A stretch of DNA of 64,000 nt from the NCBI RefSeq assembly GCF_000244915.1, contig NZ_CM001442.1, forward strand, positions 1,984,001 through 2,048,000, read 5' to 3'. Position 1 is the first letter of the stretch, and each line of letters begins with the position of its first letter. This document shows, one piece after another, positions 44,127-54,000 of the stretch. Origin of the DNA: Bradyrhizobium sp. WSM471. GTDB taxonomy: Bacteria > Pseudomonadota > Alphaproteobacteria > Rhizobiales > Xanthobacteraceae. The translations under genes and the position numbers were made by a program. The notes under the pieces were generated by a model, which was given only the letters and a program-made list of their open reading frames with translations, was not told the DNA's origin and did no database searches.

Positions 44127-44294
44127 TTACGACTTCTTCTTCTTCTTCTTGGAGCCGCCCAGCATCGAAATACTGGCGTCGACGTCCTTCAGCGCGGACT
44201 GCAACTTCTTCTTCTCGGCGCCGAGCAACTTCTGCAGGGCCTTGCGGTCCTTGTCGCTCAACGAGGTGCCCTTGGTAAATTTGATGAAACCCAT
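44127..44294 (-). CDS. Small Lys-tailed helical protein (55 aa) in the NRPS cluster
   Basis: The frame opens with MGFIKFTKGTSLSDKDRKAL behind a very good ribosome site (GGGGAG, 6 nt spacing). Two helices rich in Lys and Leu follow, then a final run of six Lys and Ser. The sequence has no Cys or Trp and no hydrophobic segment. It lies 141 nt after the NRPS gene in the same orientation. No MbtH-like signature (NxExQxSxWP) is visible, so it is not the common NRPS helper. The function is unknown; the lysine tail suggests contact with an acidic partner, nucleic acid or membrane. Confidence 0.62.
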   Translation of the reverse strand: MGFIKFTKGTSLSDKDRKALQKLLGAEKKKLQSALKDVDASISMLGGSKKKKKKS

Positions 44295-44435
44295 AACGAA
44301 CTCCCCGGTTGAAAATAATCGTCCAAATCAAAACGCGAGAATAATCTTGCGCGATGGCGCCAAATAATCAAGATGCAACTTGGTCATTCACAGCTTTGAC
44401 GAGTGACCCCGTATTCGCCCGTGCTCTGCGGCCGG

Positions 44436-47400
44436 TCATGCCGCCCTGCGATCGAGCAATCGGCCGAGTGGCGCATTGGGTTGGACGAGAGCCGCCCCGA
44501 GCAGCGCGACGAGATCCTCCATCCACTGGCCGACCGTAGCGCCGTCGAGCAACTCGCTCTTGTAATTGCACGAACCGCTGATTCCCGTCGACCGCTCCTT
44601 GAGCATCAGCGACAGCCAGGTCTGGTCGATCGGCAGCACCGGCTGGCCTTCGCGGGCGATGTTGCCGATCGATCCTGTCGTGAGATCAGGCAGATCGAGC
44701 GGCTGGCGCAGCGGATTTTGCAGGGTGAAATAGACCTGGAGCAGCGAGGCCGGATTGACCCCCTCCTGCTCCAGATGGTCGGCCAGGATGTTGAACGGCA
44801 GCTCCTGGCGCGCATGCGCGTCAAGCACGCTCTGGCGGACCCGGGCGACGGCCTGCGCGAACGACAGCTCCGGCGTGATTTTGGTGCGAACGATCACCGT
44901 GTTCTCGAACGGACCCACGATCCGGTCGGTGTCCGGCTGGGCGCGATTGGCCATGGCGGTGGCGATCGAGATGTCGTGGCGGCCGGTCCGCGCCAGCAGC
45001 ACGGCTTTCAAGCCGGTCAGCAGGCACATGAACAGCGTGCAATTGTGCTGCCCGGCGAAGGCCGCGAGCCGGCCGATCAGCTCACGCTTGAGGCTGACCG
45101 GATGGTGCCCCCTGGACGGGCCCGGCCTTGATACGCCCTCGAAGAGGGGAGCCGCCCCGCGCAAATTCTCGGTCCAGTCGGCCGTCTGACGGCGGGCGGC
45201 ATCGGTGCCGCACCACCAGCGCTGCCAGCGCGCCACGTCCGAAAAGGCCGGCGGCGGTTTCGGCAGCGGCATCGACCGATGGCCGGCCAGCGCCGCATAA
45301 CGGTTCGATAATTCCTCGAACAGCACGCCGATCGACCAGCCATCGACAACGGCGTGGTGCAGCGTCAGCAGCAACGCGTGATCGCAATCGTGGAGCCGCA
45401 ACAGCCGGGCGCGCAGCAGCGGCGCGCGCGTGGTGTCGATCGGGACATAGGTCTCCTGTTCGATCAGGAGATTGATCTTGCGGAGCTCCAGCGCCTTGCG
45501 CCGCTTGTTGTTGTGGGGCTGACCGTCGCCGATCGTCTCGACGGTCAGGACACGGCCGAGGGCGCCGGGCGCGGCGATGCGGCTGACGGGCTCCCCGCCG
45601 CTCCAGCCGAAATGGGTCTGCAGCGATTCGTGCCGGCGCACGATCTCATCGATCGCCTGCGCCAATGCGGCCAGATTGAGCGGCCCCTGGAGACGGAAGG
45701 CGAAAGGCAGGTTGAACAGCGGCAAACCCGAAAGATTCTGCTCGATCCGCAGCATCTGGTCCTGCGCGATCGAGAGCATGGGAGGGCTGCCTTCGGCCAG
45801 GCTCGCTGTAGCCAGCCTTGCGAAACTTGCGGCCGGCTTGCGCGGCTTTGCCGCCACGGCCTCGTCGACCCGCCGGGCAAGTTCGTCGATCGTCGGTGCC
45901 TCGAAGATGGTCTTGATCGGCAGCGACACGCCGAGCGCCCGGGCGACGCGCGCCATGACTTGGCCCGCCAGCAGCGAATGGCCGCCGAGGTCGAAGAAAT
46001 TGTCGGTGACGCCGAGGCTCTCGACCTTCAGCAGGTCGATCCAGATGTCGGACAGCACCTTTTCGGTGAAGCGCCGCGCGGGCACCGCCGCATCCGGTCC
46101 GGATTTTTCCTGCTGCGCCGGCGCCAGCAGCGCGGCCCGATCGATTTTGCCATGGGCATTGAGCGGCACCTGATCCAGGAACAGGAACGCGGACGGGATG
46201 GCATGGCCCGGCAGCCGGCTCTTCAGGAAGTCGCGCAGCTCGCTGGCGCTGCTCCGGCTGCCGGATTTTGCGACGATATGAGCGATCAGCCTGATATCGC
46301 CGCCCGCTTCGCGGCGCGGCTCGACGATGCCGGCGCGCACACTGGGATGGTCGGCAAGCGCGTTCTCGATCTCCTTGAGCTCGATACGGTAGCCGCGGAC
46401 CTTGACCTGATGGTCGGCGCGACCGAGGCATTCGATCGTGCCGTCGGCGCGGCGGCGGGCGAGGTCACCGGTCCGGTACAGTCGGCCGCTTGCTTTGCGC
46501 GAGAACGGATCGGGCAGGAAGCGCTGCCGGTTCTGCGCGGGATCGTTGACATAGCCGCGGCCGATACCGGCGCCGCCGATGCAGAGCTCGCCGGTCACGC
46601 CGACCGGCTGCGGCTGCAGGCCTGCGTCAAGCACGTAGAGCCGGGTGTTCGGCAGCGGCGCGCCGACCGGGACGTTGCCCGTCGTGGTCCAGGGCGCCCT
46701 GGTCAGGCGATGCAGCGAGACGTCGTCGGAGCATTCCGAGGCACCATAGGCGTTGATCAGCGGCACTTTCGGACAGCGGGCGAACCAGGCCTTGCAGAGA
46801 TCGACGGGCAACGGCTCGCCCGTCGAGATCAGAAGGCGCAGCCTCGCAAAGGCGCGTCGGATTTGTGCCTCGTCCATGCGATCGAGGATCACGCGCAGCA
46901 GCGATGGGACGATCTCGAGCACCGTGATGCCCTCGCGCTCGATCTCGCGCGCGAGCAAAATCGGGTCCTGCACGATCGCGGTGCCGCAGACATGGACGCG
47001 CGCGCCGACCATCGGCCCCGCGAGGAACTGCCACACGGAGATGACGAAACTCTGCGGCGCGGTCTGCGCGATCACGTCCCGGGACGAGAGGTTCAGCTCG
47101 GAGATGAGCGAGGCCAGATGGTTCGACAGCCCGCGCTGCTCGATCATGACGCCCTTCGGCGCGCCGGAGGAGCCGGAAGTGTAGATGAGATAGGCAAGGC
47201 TCGACGCCGCGCGCCGCGTTGCACGGGCCGGCTTGCTCGACGCTGGCGCGATGGCGTCCTCGAGTTCGGCCATTTGGATGCGCTCGACCAGCGGTTCGAG
47301 CAGTGCCTCGGCCATGGACGACTGCGCCCGTCCGGTCAGCAGCATGCGGGCGCCGCTCGATCCGAGGATGGTTGCGAGCCGTGCCGGCGGCTGGTCGGGA

Positions 47401-50400
47401 TCGAGATTGAGGAAGGCGGCGCCCACGCGTTGCACGGCGATCATCGCCGCGAGCAGGTCGGGCCCACGATCTGCAAGCAAGGCGACTACGGTCTCGGCGC
47501 CGACGCCTTCGCGGGCCAGCCAGCGCGCGGCCGCTTGGCTGCGGCGCGCCAGCTCGCGATAGTTCAGGGATGTGCGGCCGTCCGACACGGCGATCGCGTT
47601 CGGCGTCTTCTTGACCTGGCGGTCGAAACGTTCGCTCAAATTGCCGCGCGTGGTGAAATTGGCCGACACGCCCCGGCCCTGCGCCAGCAGCTGCCGGCGT
47701 TCGGCCTCGGTCAGGAGTGGCAAGTGCGAGATGCGCTGCTCGGGATCGGCGATGACGGATTTGAGCAGGGTTTTGAACTGAGCGGCCATGCCCTCGATCG
47801 TCGCCGCGTCGAACAGATCGGTGGCGTATTCGAAGAAGCCGGTGAAACGGCCGTCGGCCTCGACCAGTTCGAGCGTGATGTCGAATCGCGCCACCTTTGG
47901 ATCGATCTCGATCCGCCGCGTCGACAGACCGGAGAAACGTGCCGCCTCGATCGATGCATTCTGGAGGATGAACATGATCCGGAACAGCGGATTGCCGTCC
48001 GTCCTTCGCGCGATCTGAAGCGCGCGCAGGACTTCTTCGATCGGGAGGTCCTGGTTGCGGTAGGCATCGAGTGTGACCTGCCGTACCCGGCGCAACATGT
48101 CGCCGAAGCTCGGATCGCCGCCAAAATCATTGCGCAGGATCACGGTGTTGGCGAACAGTCCGATCAGGCGCTCGCTCTCGATCTGGTTGCGGTTGGCGAT
48201 CAGCGAGCCGGTCGCGACATCCTCGTGTCCGGTGTGGCGGAACAGCAGGCACTGGAATACGGCGAGCAGGGTCATGAAGGGTGTGACGCCCTGGTTCTGG
48301 CTCAGCGCGCGCAGGTCGGCCGACAGAGTTTTGGAGAATTCGAGATAGTGACGGGCACCGTGGCCGCTCCAGACCTCCGGCCTTGGCCGGTCGGTCCGCA
48401 GCGGCAGCGTGGTGACGCCGTCCAGCTGCGTCCGCCAGTAATCGAGCTGCTCCCTGGCCGCGGGCGACTGCGCCCAGCTCTGCTGCCAGAGCGCAAAGTC
48501 GCGGTACTGGAAGGCGGGCGAAGGCAGTGCGGCCACGTCGTTCCTGCGCGCTGCCGAATAATGGGCGGCGAGTTCTTCCCAGAACAGCCGCTGCGACCAG
48601 CCGTCGGTGACGAGGTGATGGACATTGACCACGAGCGCGTGGCTGCTCTTGTCGAACGAGAGCAGCGTGACCTTCAGCGGCGCCTCGTGCGCGAGGTCGA
48701 ACGGATGTTGTGCGAGCCGGAACGCTTCGCGCCTGACAACAGCGGCCCGCTTGTCCGCGGGGCAGGGCTTGAGCTTGATCCGCTCGAACTGCGGCGGCGA
48801 TTGCAGCACAAGCTGCACCGGCTCGCCCTCGCGTTCGGTGATGACCGACCGCAACGCCTCATGGCGCGCCGACACCGCGGCGAGGCCAGTAGAGAGTGCG
48901 GCGACGTCGAGCCCACCCTTGAGGAGCGCGACTTCGACGACGTTATAATTGTAGCGCGTGGGGTCCAGCCGCGAGAGCACGTACATCCGCTGCTGCTGGA
49001 ACGACAGCGGCGCGTCTGCTTCCGTGGCCTGGCGCCAGGCAGGCAGCATCGTCTGGGTTGCAGCGGTCTCGATCCGGGCCGCAAGCGCGGCGGCCGTGGC
49101 GCAATCAAACACGTCCTCGAACGAGAAGTCGACATTGAAGCGTTCGCGCAGGCGCGAGCGCATCTGCGTCACCGCGAGCGAGTCGGCGCCGAGCGCGAAG
49201 ACATCCTGATCGCTCCCGACCTGCGGCAGCTCCAGCAAATTGGCCCAGATCCCGGCGAGCTCGGTCTCCAGCGCGTTGTGCGGCAGACGCGCCTCCTCCT
49301 CGCCGCCGCCTATTGTTGCGATCAGCTCGGCGAGCGCATTGCGCTTGACCTTGCCGCTGGCGCCTTTCGGCAGCGTCGCCACGCTGCGGATCAGGCTCGG
49401 CACCTTGTAGGCCGCGAGCCGTTTCCGTGCGAACTGGCGCAACTGGTCCGAGGTCGCCTCGGAATTCGGCCGCAGCACCACGATTGCGGCGACGTTCTCG
49501 CCGAGCTTCTGGTGCGGGACGGCAAACACGCCGGCCTCCAGCACTGCCGGATGGCTGAGCAGAACCTCTTCCACCTCCAGGGGCGAGATCTTCTGCCCGC
49601 CGCGGTTGATGACGTCCTTGATACGGCCGACGATGAAGAGATAGCCGTCGGCGTCGAGATAGCCGAGATCGCCGGTCCGGAACCAGCCGTTGCGGAAGGC
49701 GGCCTGCGTCGCCGCCTCGTCATTATAGTAGCCGCGGCTCATGTTGGGTCCGCGCAGCATGATCTCGCCGGGCTCGCCGCTGGCGAGCGCACGGCCCGCC
49801 TCGTCCATGATGGCGATCTCGGGGCCCGCGGCGCGGCCGACCGATCCGACCTTGCGCAGCTCGAACGGATTGGCCGCGATCTGCGAGGCCGCCTCCGTCA
49901 TGCCGTAGGTCTCGAGCACGGGAACGCCGAACGTCGCCTCCAGCCCGTCGAGGATCGCAGGCGCAAGCGAGGCCGAGGCGGAGCGGATCACGCGCAGCGA
50001 CGACGATCGGGCAAGATCCGGGTTCGCTTCCGCCGCCGTCAGCAGCGCGCGATGAATGGTCGGCACTGCCGTGTACCAGGTCGGTTGCAGCTGCCGCATC
50101 CAGCCGAAGAAGGAGGATGCGTCGAAACCCTCGGTACAGATCACGCTGGAGCCCGCGGCCAGCGCCGTCAGCAGGCCCGAGATCAAACCATGGGCGTGAA
50201 ACAGCGGCAGGACGTTGAGCAGACGATCGTGGGACGCAAGCGACAGCACGCGGCCGGCATTGTAGGCGGAGAGACAGACGTTGCGATGCGTCAGCGGCAC
50301 CATCTTCGGCCGCGCCGCCGTGCCTGAGGTCAGCAGGATGAACGCGTCATCGTCGCCGCGCGAGGCGCCGCTGCTGATCGCCGGTCCAACCGCCGGCCCC

Positions 50401-50885
50401 ACGAACGCGCAGCCGCCGAGATCGTCTTGCGACCCCGGCACGAAATCGATCACGGTAATATCGAGCGCCTTGGCGACATCGCGGGCCGCCGAGTTCGTGT
50501 CCGCCCGGGTGACGAGTGCCGTCAGCTTCAATTCGCTGAAATAGCGTTGCAGCTCGTCCGCCGTCAGATCGGGATTGACGGGGACGCAAGCGCAGCTCGA
50601 GGCGACCGCAATCAGGGCCATTGCGCTGTCGGCACCGCGCGGCAGCGCAACCGCAATACGGTCGGCAGGGGCGATGCCAAGCCCGCGCAGCGTGCGGACC
50701 AGATCCTGCGTCCGCTCGCCAATCCCGCCGTAGTTGAGGAGCGGCCGGCCGGGGGCGAGGAGGGCCGGGGCCGCCGGCGTCTTGCGGGCATGGAAATCGA
50801 GAAGACCGCCGATATCCGCGAATATCTTCGCTTCGGCCGTCGTGCTCGCTGATTCCCGCGGGGCTGGGCCTGTGACGTCCGACAA
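44436..50885 (-). CDS. Two-module nonribosomal peptide synthetase, A-T-C-A-T-C, no thioesterase
   Basis: The 2149-aa protein starts at TTG 50885 (GGGAA-type site upstream; no earlier usable ATG). Domains: A1 about 25-525, T1 around Ser 569 (GADSLAV), C1 about 620-1060 with HHLVTDG, A2 about 1085-1590 with LIYTSGSSGAPKG, T2 around Ser 1635 (GGHSLLA), C2 about 1700-2149 with HHAVVDG. Both condensation motifs HHxxxDG are intact. A1 resembles Pcs60/AAE3-type acyl-CoA synthetases (PLFHAHGLISG, WYTAVPTIHRALL) rather than amino-acid domains. A2 has Val where Asp normally binds the substrate amino group (SFVISVWQ). There is no TE or reductase, so C2 probably releases the product onto a free nucleophile or a partner protein. 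The product is unknown. A 1657-codon antisense frame is a shadow. Confidence 0.93.
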   Translation of the reverse strand: MSDVTGPAPRESASTTAEAKIFADIGGLLDFHARKTPAAPALLAPGRPLLNYGGIGERTQDLVRTLRGLGIAPADRIAVALPRGADSAMALIAVASSCACVPVNPDLTADELQRYFSELKLTALVTRADTNSAARDVAKALDITVIDFVPGSQDDLGGCAFVGPAVGPAISSGASRGDDDAFILLTSGTAARPKMVPLTHRNVCLSAYNAGRVLSLASHDRLLNVLPLFHAHGLISGLLTALAAGSSVICTEGFDASSFFGWMRQLQPTWYTAVPTIHRALLTAAEANPDLARSSSLRVIRSASASLAPAILDGLEATFGVPVLETYGMTEAASQIAANPFELRKVGSVGRAAGPEIAIMDEAGRALASGEPGEIMLRGPNMSRGYYNDEAATQAAFRNGWFRTGDLGYLDADGYLFIVGRIKDVINRGGQKISPLEVEEVLLSHPAVLEAGVFAVPHQKLGENVAAIVVLRPNSEATSDQLRQFARKRLAAYKVPSLIRSVATLPKGASGKVKRNALAELIATIGGGEEEARLPHNALETELAGIWANLLELPQVGSDQDVFALGADSLAVTQMRSRLRERFNVDFSFEDVFDCATAAALAARIETAATQTMLPAWRQATEADAPLSFQQQRMYVLSRLDPTRYNYNVVEVALLKGGLDVAALSTGLAAVSARHEALRSVITEREGEPVQLVLQSPPQFERIKLKPCPADKRAAVVRREAFRLAQHPFDLAHEAPLKVTLLSFDKSSHALVVNVHHLVTDGWSQRLFWEELAAHYSAARRNDVAALPSPAFQYRDFALWQQSWAQSPAAREQLDYWRTQLDGVTTLPLRTDRPRPEVWSGHGARHYLEFSKTLSADLRALSQNQGVTPFMTLLAVFQCLLFRHTGHEDVATGSLIANRNQIESERLIGLFANTVILRNDFGGDPSFGDMLRRVRQVTLDAYRNQDLPIEEVLRALQIARRTDGNPLFRIMFILQNASIEAARFSGLSTRRIEIDPKVARFDITLELVEADGRFTGFFEYATDLFDAATIEGMAAQFKTLLKSVIADPEQRISHLPLLTEAERRQLLAQGRGVSANFTTRGNLSERFDRQVKKTPNAIAVSDGRTSLNYRELARRSQAAARWLAREGVGAETVVALLADRGPDLLAAMIAVQRVGAAFLNLDPDQPPARLATILGSSGARMLLTGRAQSSMAEALLEPLVERIQMAELEDAIAPASSKPARATRRAASSLAYLIYTSGSSGAPKGVMIEQRGLSNHLASLISELNLSSRDVIAQTAPQSFVISVWQFLAGPMVGARVHVCGTAIVQDPILLAREIEREGITVLEIVPSLLRVILDRMDEAQIRRAFARLRLLISTGEPLPVDLCKAWFARCPKVPLINAYGASECSDDVSLHRLTRAPWTTTGNVPVGAPLPNTRLYVLDAGLQPQPVGVTGELCIGGAGIGRGYVNDPAQNRQRFLPDPFSRKASGRLYRTGDLARRRADGTIECLGRADHQVKVRGYRIELKEIENALADHPSVRAGIVEPRREAGGDIRLIAHIVAKSGSRSSASELRDFLKSRLPGHAIPSAFLFLDQVPLNAHGKIDRAALLAPAQQEKSGPDAAVPARRFTEKVLSDIWIDLLKVESLGVTDNFFDLGGHSLLAGQVMARVARALGVSLPIKTIFEAPTIDELARRVDEAVAAKPRKPAASFARLATASLAEGSPPMLSIAQDQMLRIEQNLSGLPLFNLPFAFRLQGPLNLAALAQAIDEIVRRHESLQTHFGWSGGEPVSRIAAPGALGRVLTVETIGDGQPHNNKRRKALELRKINLLIEQETYVPIDTTRAPLLRARLLRLHDCDHALLLTLHHAVVDGWSIGVLFEELSNRYAALAGHRSMPLPKPPPAFSDVARWQRWWCGTDAARRQTADWTENLRGAAPLFEGVSRPGPSRGHHPVSLKRELIGRLAAFAGQHNCTLFMCLLTGLKAVLLARTGRHDISIATAMANRAQPDTDRIVGPFENTVIVRTKITPELSFAQAVARVRQSVLDAHARQELPFNILADHLEQEGVNPASLLQVYFTLQNPLRQPLDLPDLTTGSIGNIAREGQPVLPIDQTWLSLMLKERSTGISGSCNYKSELLDGATVGQWMEDLVALLGAALVQPNAPLGRLLDRRAA

Positions 50886-50914
50886 TTCCGTTCCCTTTTG
50901 ATCCGATTGGGCTA

Positions 50915-50970
50915 TTCTTCCAAGAAGTTGGGGAACGCGTCCAGTCTGAGGTGAAGTTTTGGCCCCAAAA
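50915..50970. promoter_or_regulatory. Two palindromes between the NRPS and cyclase-regulator genes
   Basis: TTCTT-CC-AAGAA (50915-50926) and TTTTGG-CC-CCAAAA (50957-50970) lie in the 142-bp divergent region. They could be operators for either gene. Short AT-flanked palindromes arise by chance, so support is modest. Confidence 0.35.
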
Positions 50971-51027
50971 TCTGTGGTTGCGGGGCCCTAAGCCCTTCGA
51001 CGGAGTAATTGGTCGGGCGGAATCACC

Positions 51028-54000
51028 ATGCTGGAGAATGAGCCGGGCACGGGAACGGAAGGCGGGCTGAAGCGCTGGCTCGAGGGCATCGGTCTTAGCC
51101 ACTATACCGATCTCTTCGCGCAGCACCGTCTCGATCTCGACGTCATGGCGGACCTGACCGAATCCGATCTCGTCGAGCTCGGATTGCCGCTCGGCGATCG
51201 GAAGCGGCTCCAGCGGGCCATGACCGCGTTGTTCCGGGCCGAAACCGCGGAAAAGTCCGACGCGGCGGTGCGCTCGCAAGTCCGGACGGAGGTCGGCGCC
51301 GAGCGGCGTCAGCTCACCACCATGTTCTGCGACATGGTGGATTCCACCTCGCTCTCGGTGCAGTTCGATCCGGAAGACGTGCGCGACATGATCGCGAGCT
51401 TCCGCGAAACCTGCGTCCGCGTGGTGAAGCATTACGAAGGTTTTGCTGCCCGCTTCGTCGGGGACGGTATTTTGGTCTATTTCGGCTATCCGACCGCACA
51501 TGAGGACGACGCCGAGCGCGCCGTGCGCGCGGGGCTGGAAATCGTCCGGGTGCTGTCGACCGCCCGCGCGATCGAGCCGCGTGGTGCGCTCAGCCACTCA
51601 CCCGCCGTCCGCATCGGCATCGCAACCGGTCTCGTCGTGGTTGGCGACCTCGTCGGACAGGGCACCGAAGAGCGCGACTCCGCGGTCGGAGAAACCGTCA
51701 ATCTCGCCGCACGCCTGCAAGGCCTGGCGCCGCCCAACGGTGTGGTGATTTCCACGTCGACCCAGTCGCTGCTGAAGGGGAAGTTCGACTACCGCGATCT
51801 CGGCGTCCACGCGCTCAAGGGCATCTCGGAGAAGGCCCAGGCCTGGCACGTGATGCGCGCCTCGCGGGTGGAGACCCGCTTCGCCGCCGCGATGGGCACG
51901 CGGCTGACCCCGCTCGTCAACCGCGAGGAGGAGATTGCGCTGCTGATGGGGCGCTGGCAGCAGGCGAAGGAGGGCGAGGGCCAGGTCGTGGTCAAGTTCG
52001 GCGAGCCCGGCATCGGCAAGTCGCGCATCATCCAGGAGATCTTCGACCGGATCGCGGGCGATCGCCATGGACAGGTCTCGTTCCAGTGCTCGCCCTATTA
52101 CACCTCCACGGCGTTCTATCCGTTCGCCGAGCAGCTCAAATTCTCTCTCGGCCTCGATCGCGAGGATGCGTCCGTGCAGTCGCTGGCGAGCCTGGAGACC
52201 GCGATCGCCGCCGCTCATGGCGACATCGAGCAGGTTGCGCCGCTGTTTGCCGCGCTGTTGTCAATTCCGACCGGCGACCGCTATCCGCCGCTGGAGCTGT
52301 CGCCGCAGCAGCAAAAGGATGCGACCGTCGCGGCGCTGGTCAATCATTTCCTCGGCCTCGCGCGCGAGCAGCCGCTGGTGATCGCATTCGAGGATCTGCA
52401 CTGGATCGACCCGACGTCCCGTGAGGTGATCGATCTCCTGGTCGACCGGGCGCAGAACCGGCCGATCCTGGTCATCATCACCGCGCGCACCGAATTCCAG
52501 CCGAGCTGGAACGCCCATTCGCATATCACGACCCTGGTGCTGAACCGGTTGAGCCGGCAGTTGCGCGCGACGCTGGTCGAGCGCGTGGCGGGACGCGAGC
52601 TTCCCAAGGAGGTCATCGAGGAGATCATCGTCAAGACCGACGGCGTGCCGCTGTTCCTGGAGGAGCTGACCAAGACGGTTCTCGAATCCAACCTCCTGAC
52701 CGAACGGCACGGGCGCTATGTGCTGTCGGGCCCGTGGCGGCAGCTTGCGATCCCGGCGACGCTGACGGACTCGCTGATGGCGCGGCTGGACCGGATGGGA
52801 CCGTTCAAGCGGATCGCGCAGATCGGCGCCACCATCGGTCGCGAATTCTCCTACGAGACTCTGCACGCGGTCGCCAATACGCCCGCCGAACAGATCGAGG
52901 CCGCGCTCAATCACCTGGAGGAGGCCGGGCTGATCATGCGCCGCGGCCATCCGCCCGACGCGCTCTACTCCTTCAAGCACGTGATGATTCAGAACGCCGC
53001 GCATGCGAGCTTGCTGCACAGCGAGCGGCGCAAGCTGCATTCCCGGATCGCCCAGGTGCTCGCCGAGATGTATCCCGAGAAGACCGAGCGCGAACCGGAA
53101 CTGCTCGCCCATCATATGACCGAATCCGGCCAGAGCGAGAGCGCCGCCAGCTTCTGGCTCAAGGCCGGCAAGCAGGCGGCCAAGAGTGGCGCCAATCTGG
53201 AGGCGATCGGGCATCTGGGCCGCGGCCTCAGCGTCGTGCAGGCCAATGCGCGCATGCAGGGCGCCGACGAGATGGAGCTCGAACTGCGCATCGCGCTCGG
53301 CAACGCGCTGATCGCCGCCAAGGGCTATGCCGTGCAGGAGGTCGAGGAGAACTACGTCCGCGCCCTCGAACTCGGCCAGCAGCTCGACGACGACGAAAAG
53401 GCCTTCGCCGCCACGCGCGGGCTCTGGGTCTGTCATTTCATCCGCGCCGATCTCACCCGCGCGCACGATCTCAGCGTCGAGCTATTGAAGTTCGCCAAGC
53501 GCGAGCGGCTGAACGAGGGGACGCAACCGGCGCAGCAGACCGGCTATCTGATCGAGGCGCATCGCTCGATCGCGATGACGATGCTCTATCGCGGGCGCTT
53601 TGCCGCGTCCCAGCACCATTTGCATCGCTGCATCAACCTCTACAGCCCCGACCTGCACTCCGATCTGATGGAGCGGCACGGCACCGATCCCGGCGTCGTC
53701 TCGCTGTCCTATCTCGGCTACCTCCTGTGGTTCCTCGGCCGGCCGGACGCGGCGCGCCAGCACAGCGAGCAGGCGATCGCGAACGCCGAGAAGATCCGCC
53801 ATCCCTTCACGCTCGCCTTCGCGCTCGTGTTCGGCGCCTATCTCTGCCAGCATTTGCGCGATGTCGAGGGCACGCGCGACCACGCCAACCGCGCCATGAT
53901 CATCGCCACCGAGCACAATTTCCTGCACTGGAAGCAGCAGGCGGCGATCCTGCGCGGGTGGGCGCTGGCGCAGCTCGGCGAGGCCGACGAAGGTCTCAGC

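Noticed and set aside
44127..44294. MbtH-like NRPS helper
   Set aside because: The conserved MbtH Trp residues and NxExQxSxWP motif are missing.
43936..44331. 131-codon frame overlapping the Lys-tailed small protein
   Set aside because: In a different frame from the well-placed ribosome site, with a Glu/Arg low-complexity product caused by the CTT repeat.
45354..50327. 1657-codon plus-strand open frame opposite the NRPS
   Set aside because: Composition is Arg/Asp/Gly/His-rich with no domain, and it is the antisense of a gene with clear motifs. High-GC third positions create such frames.
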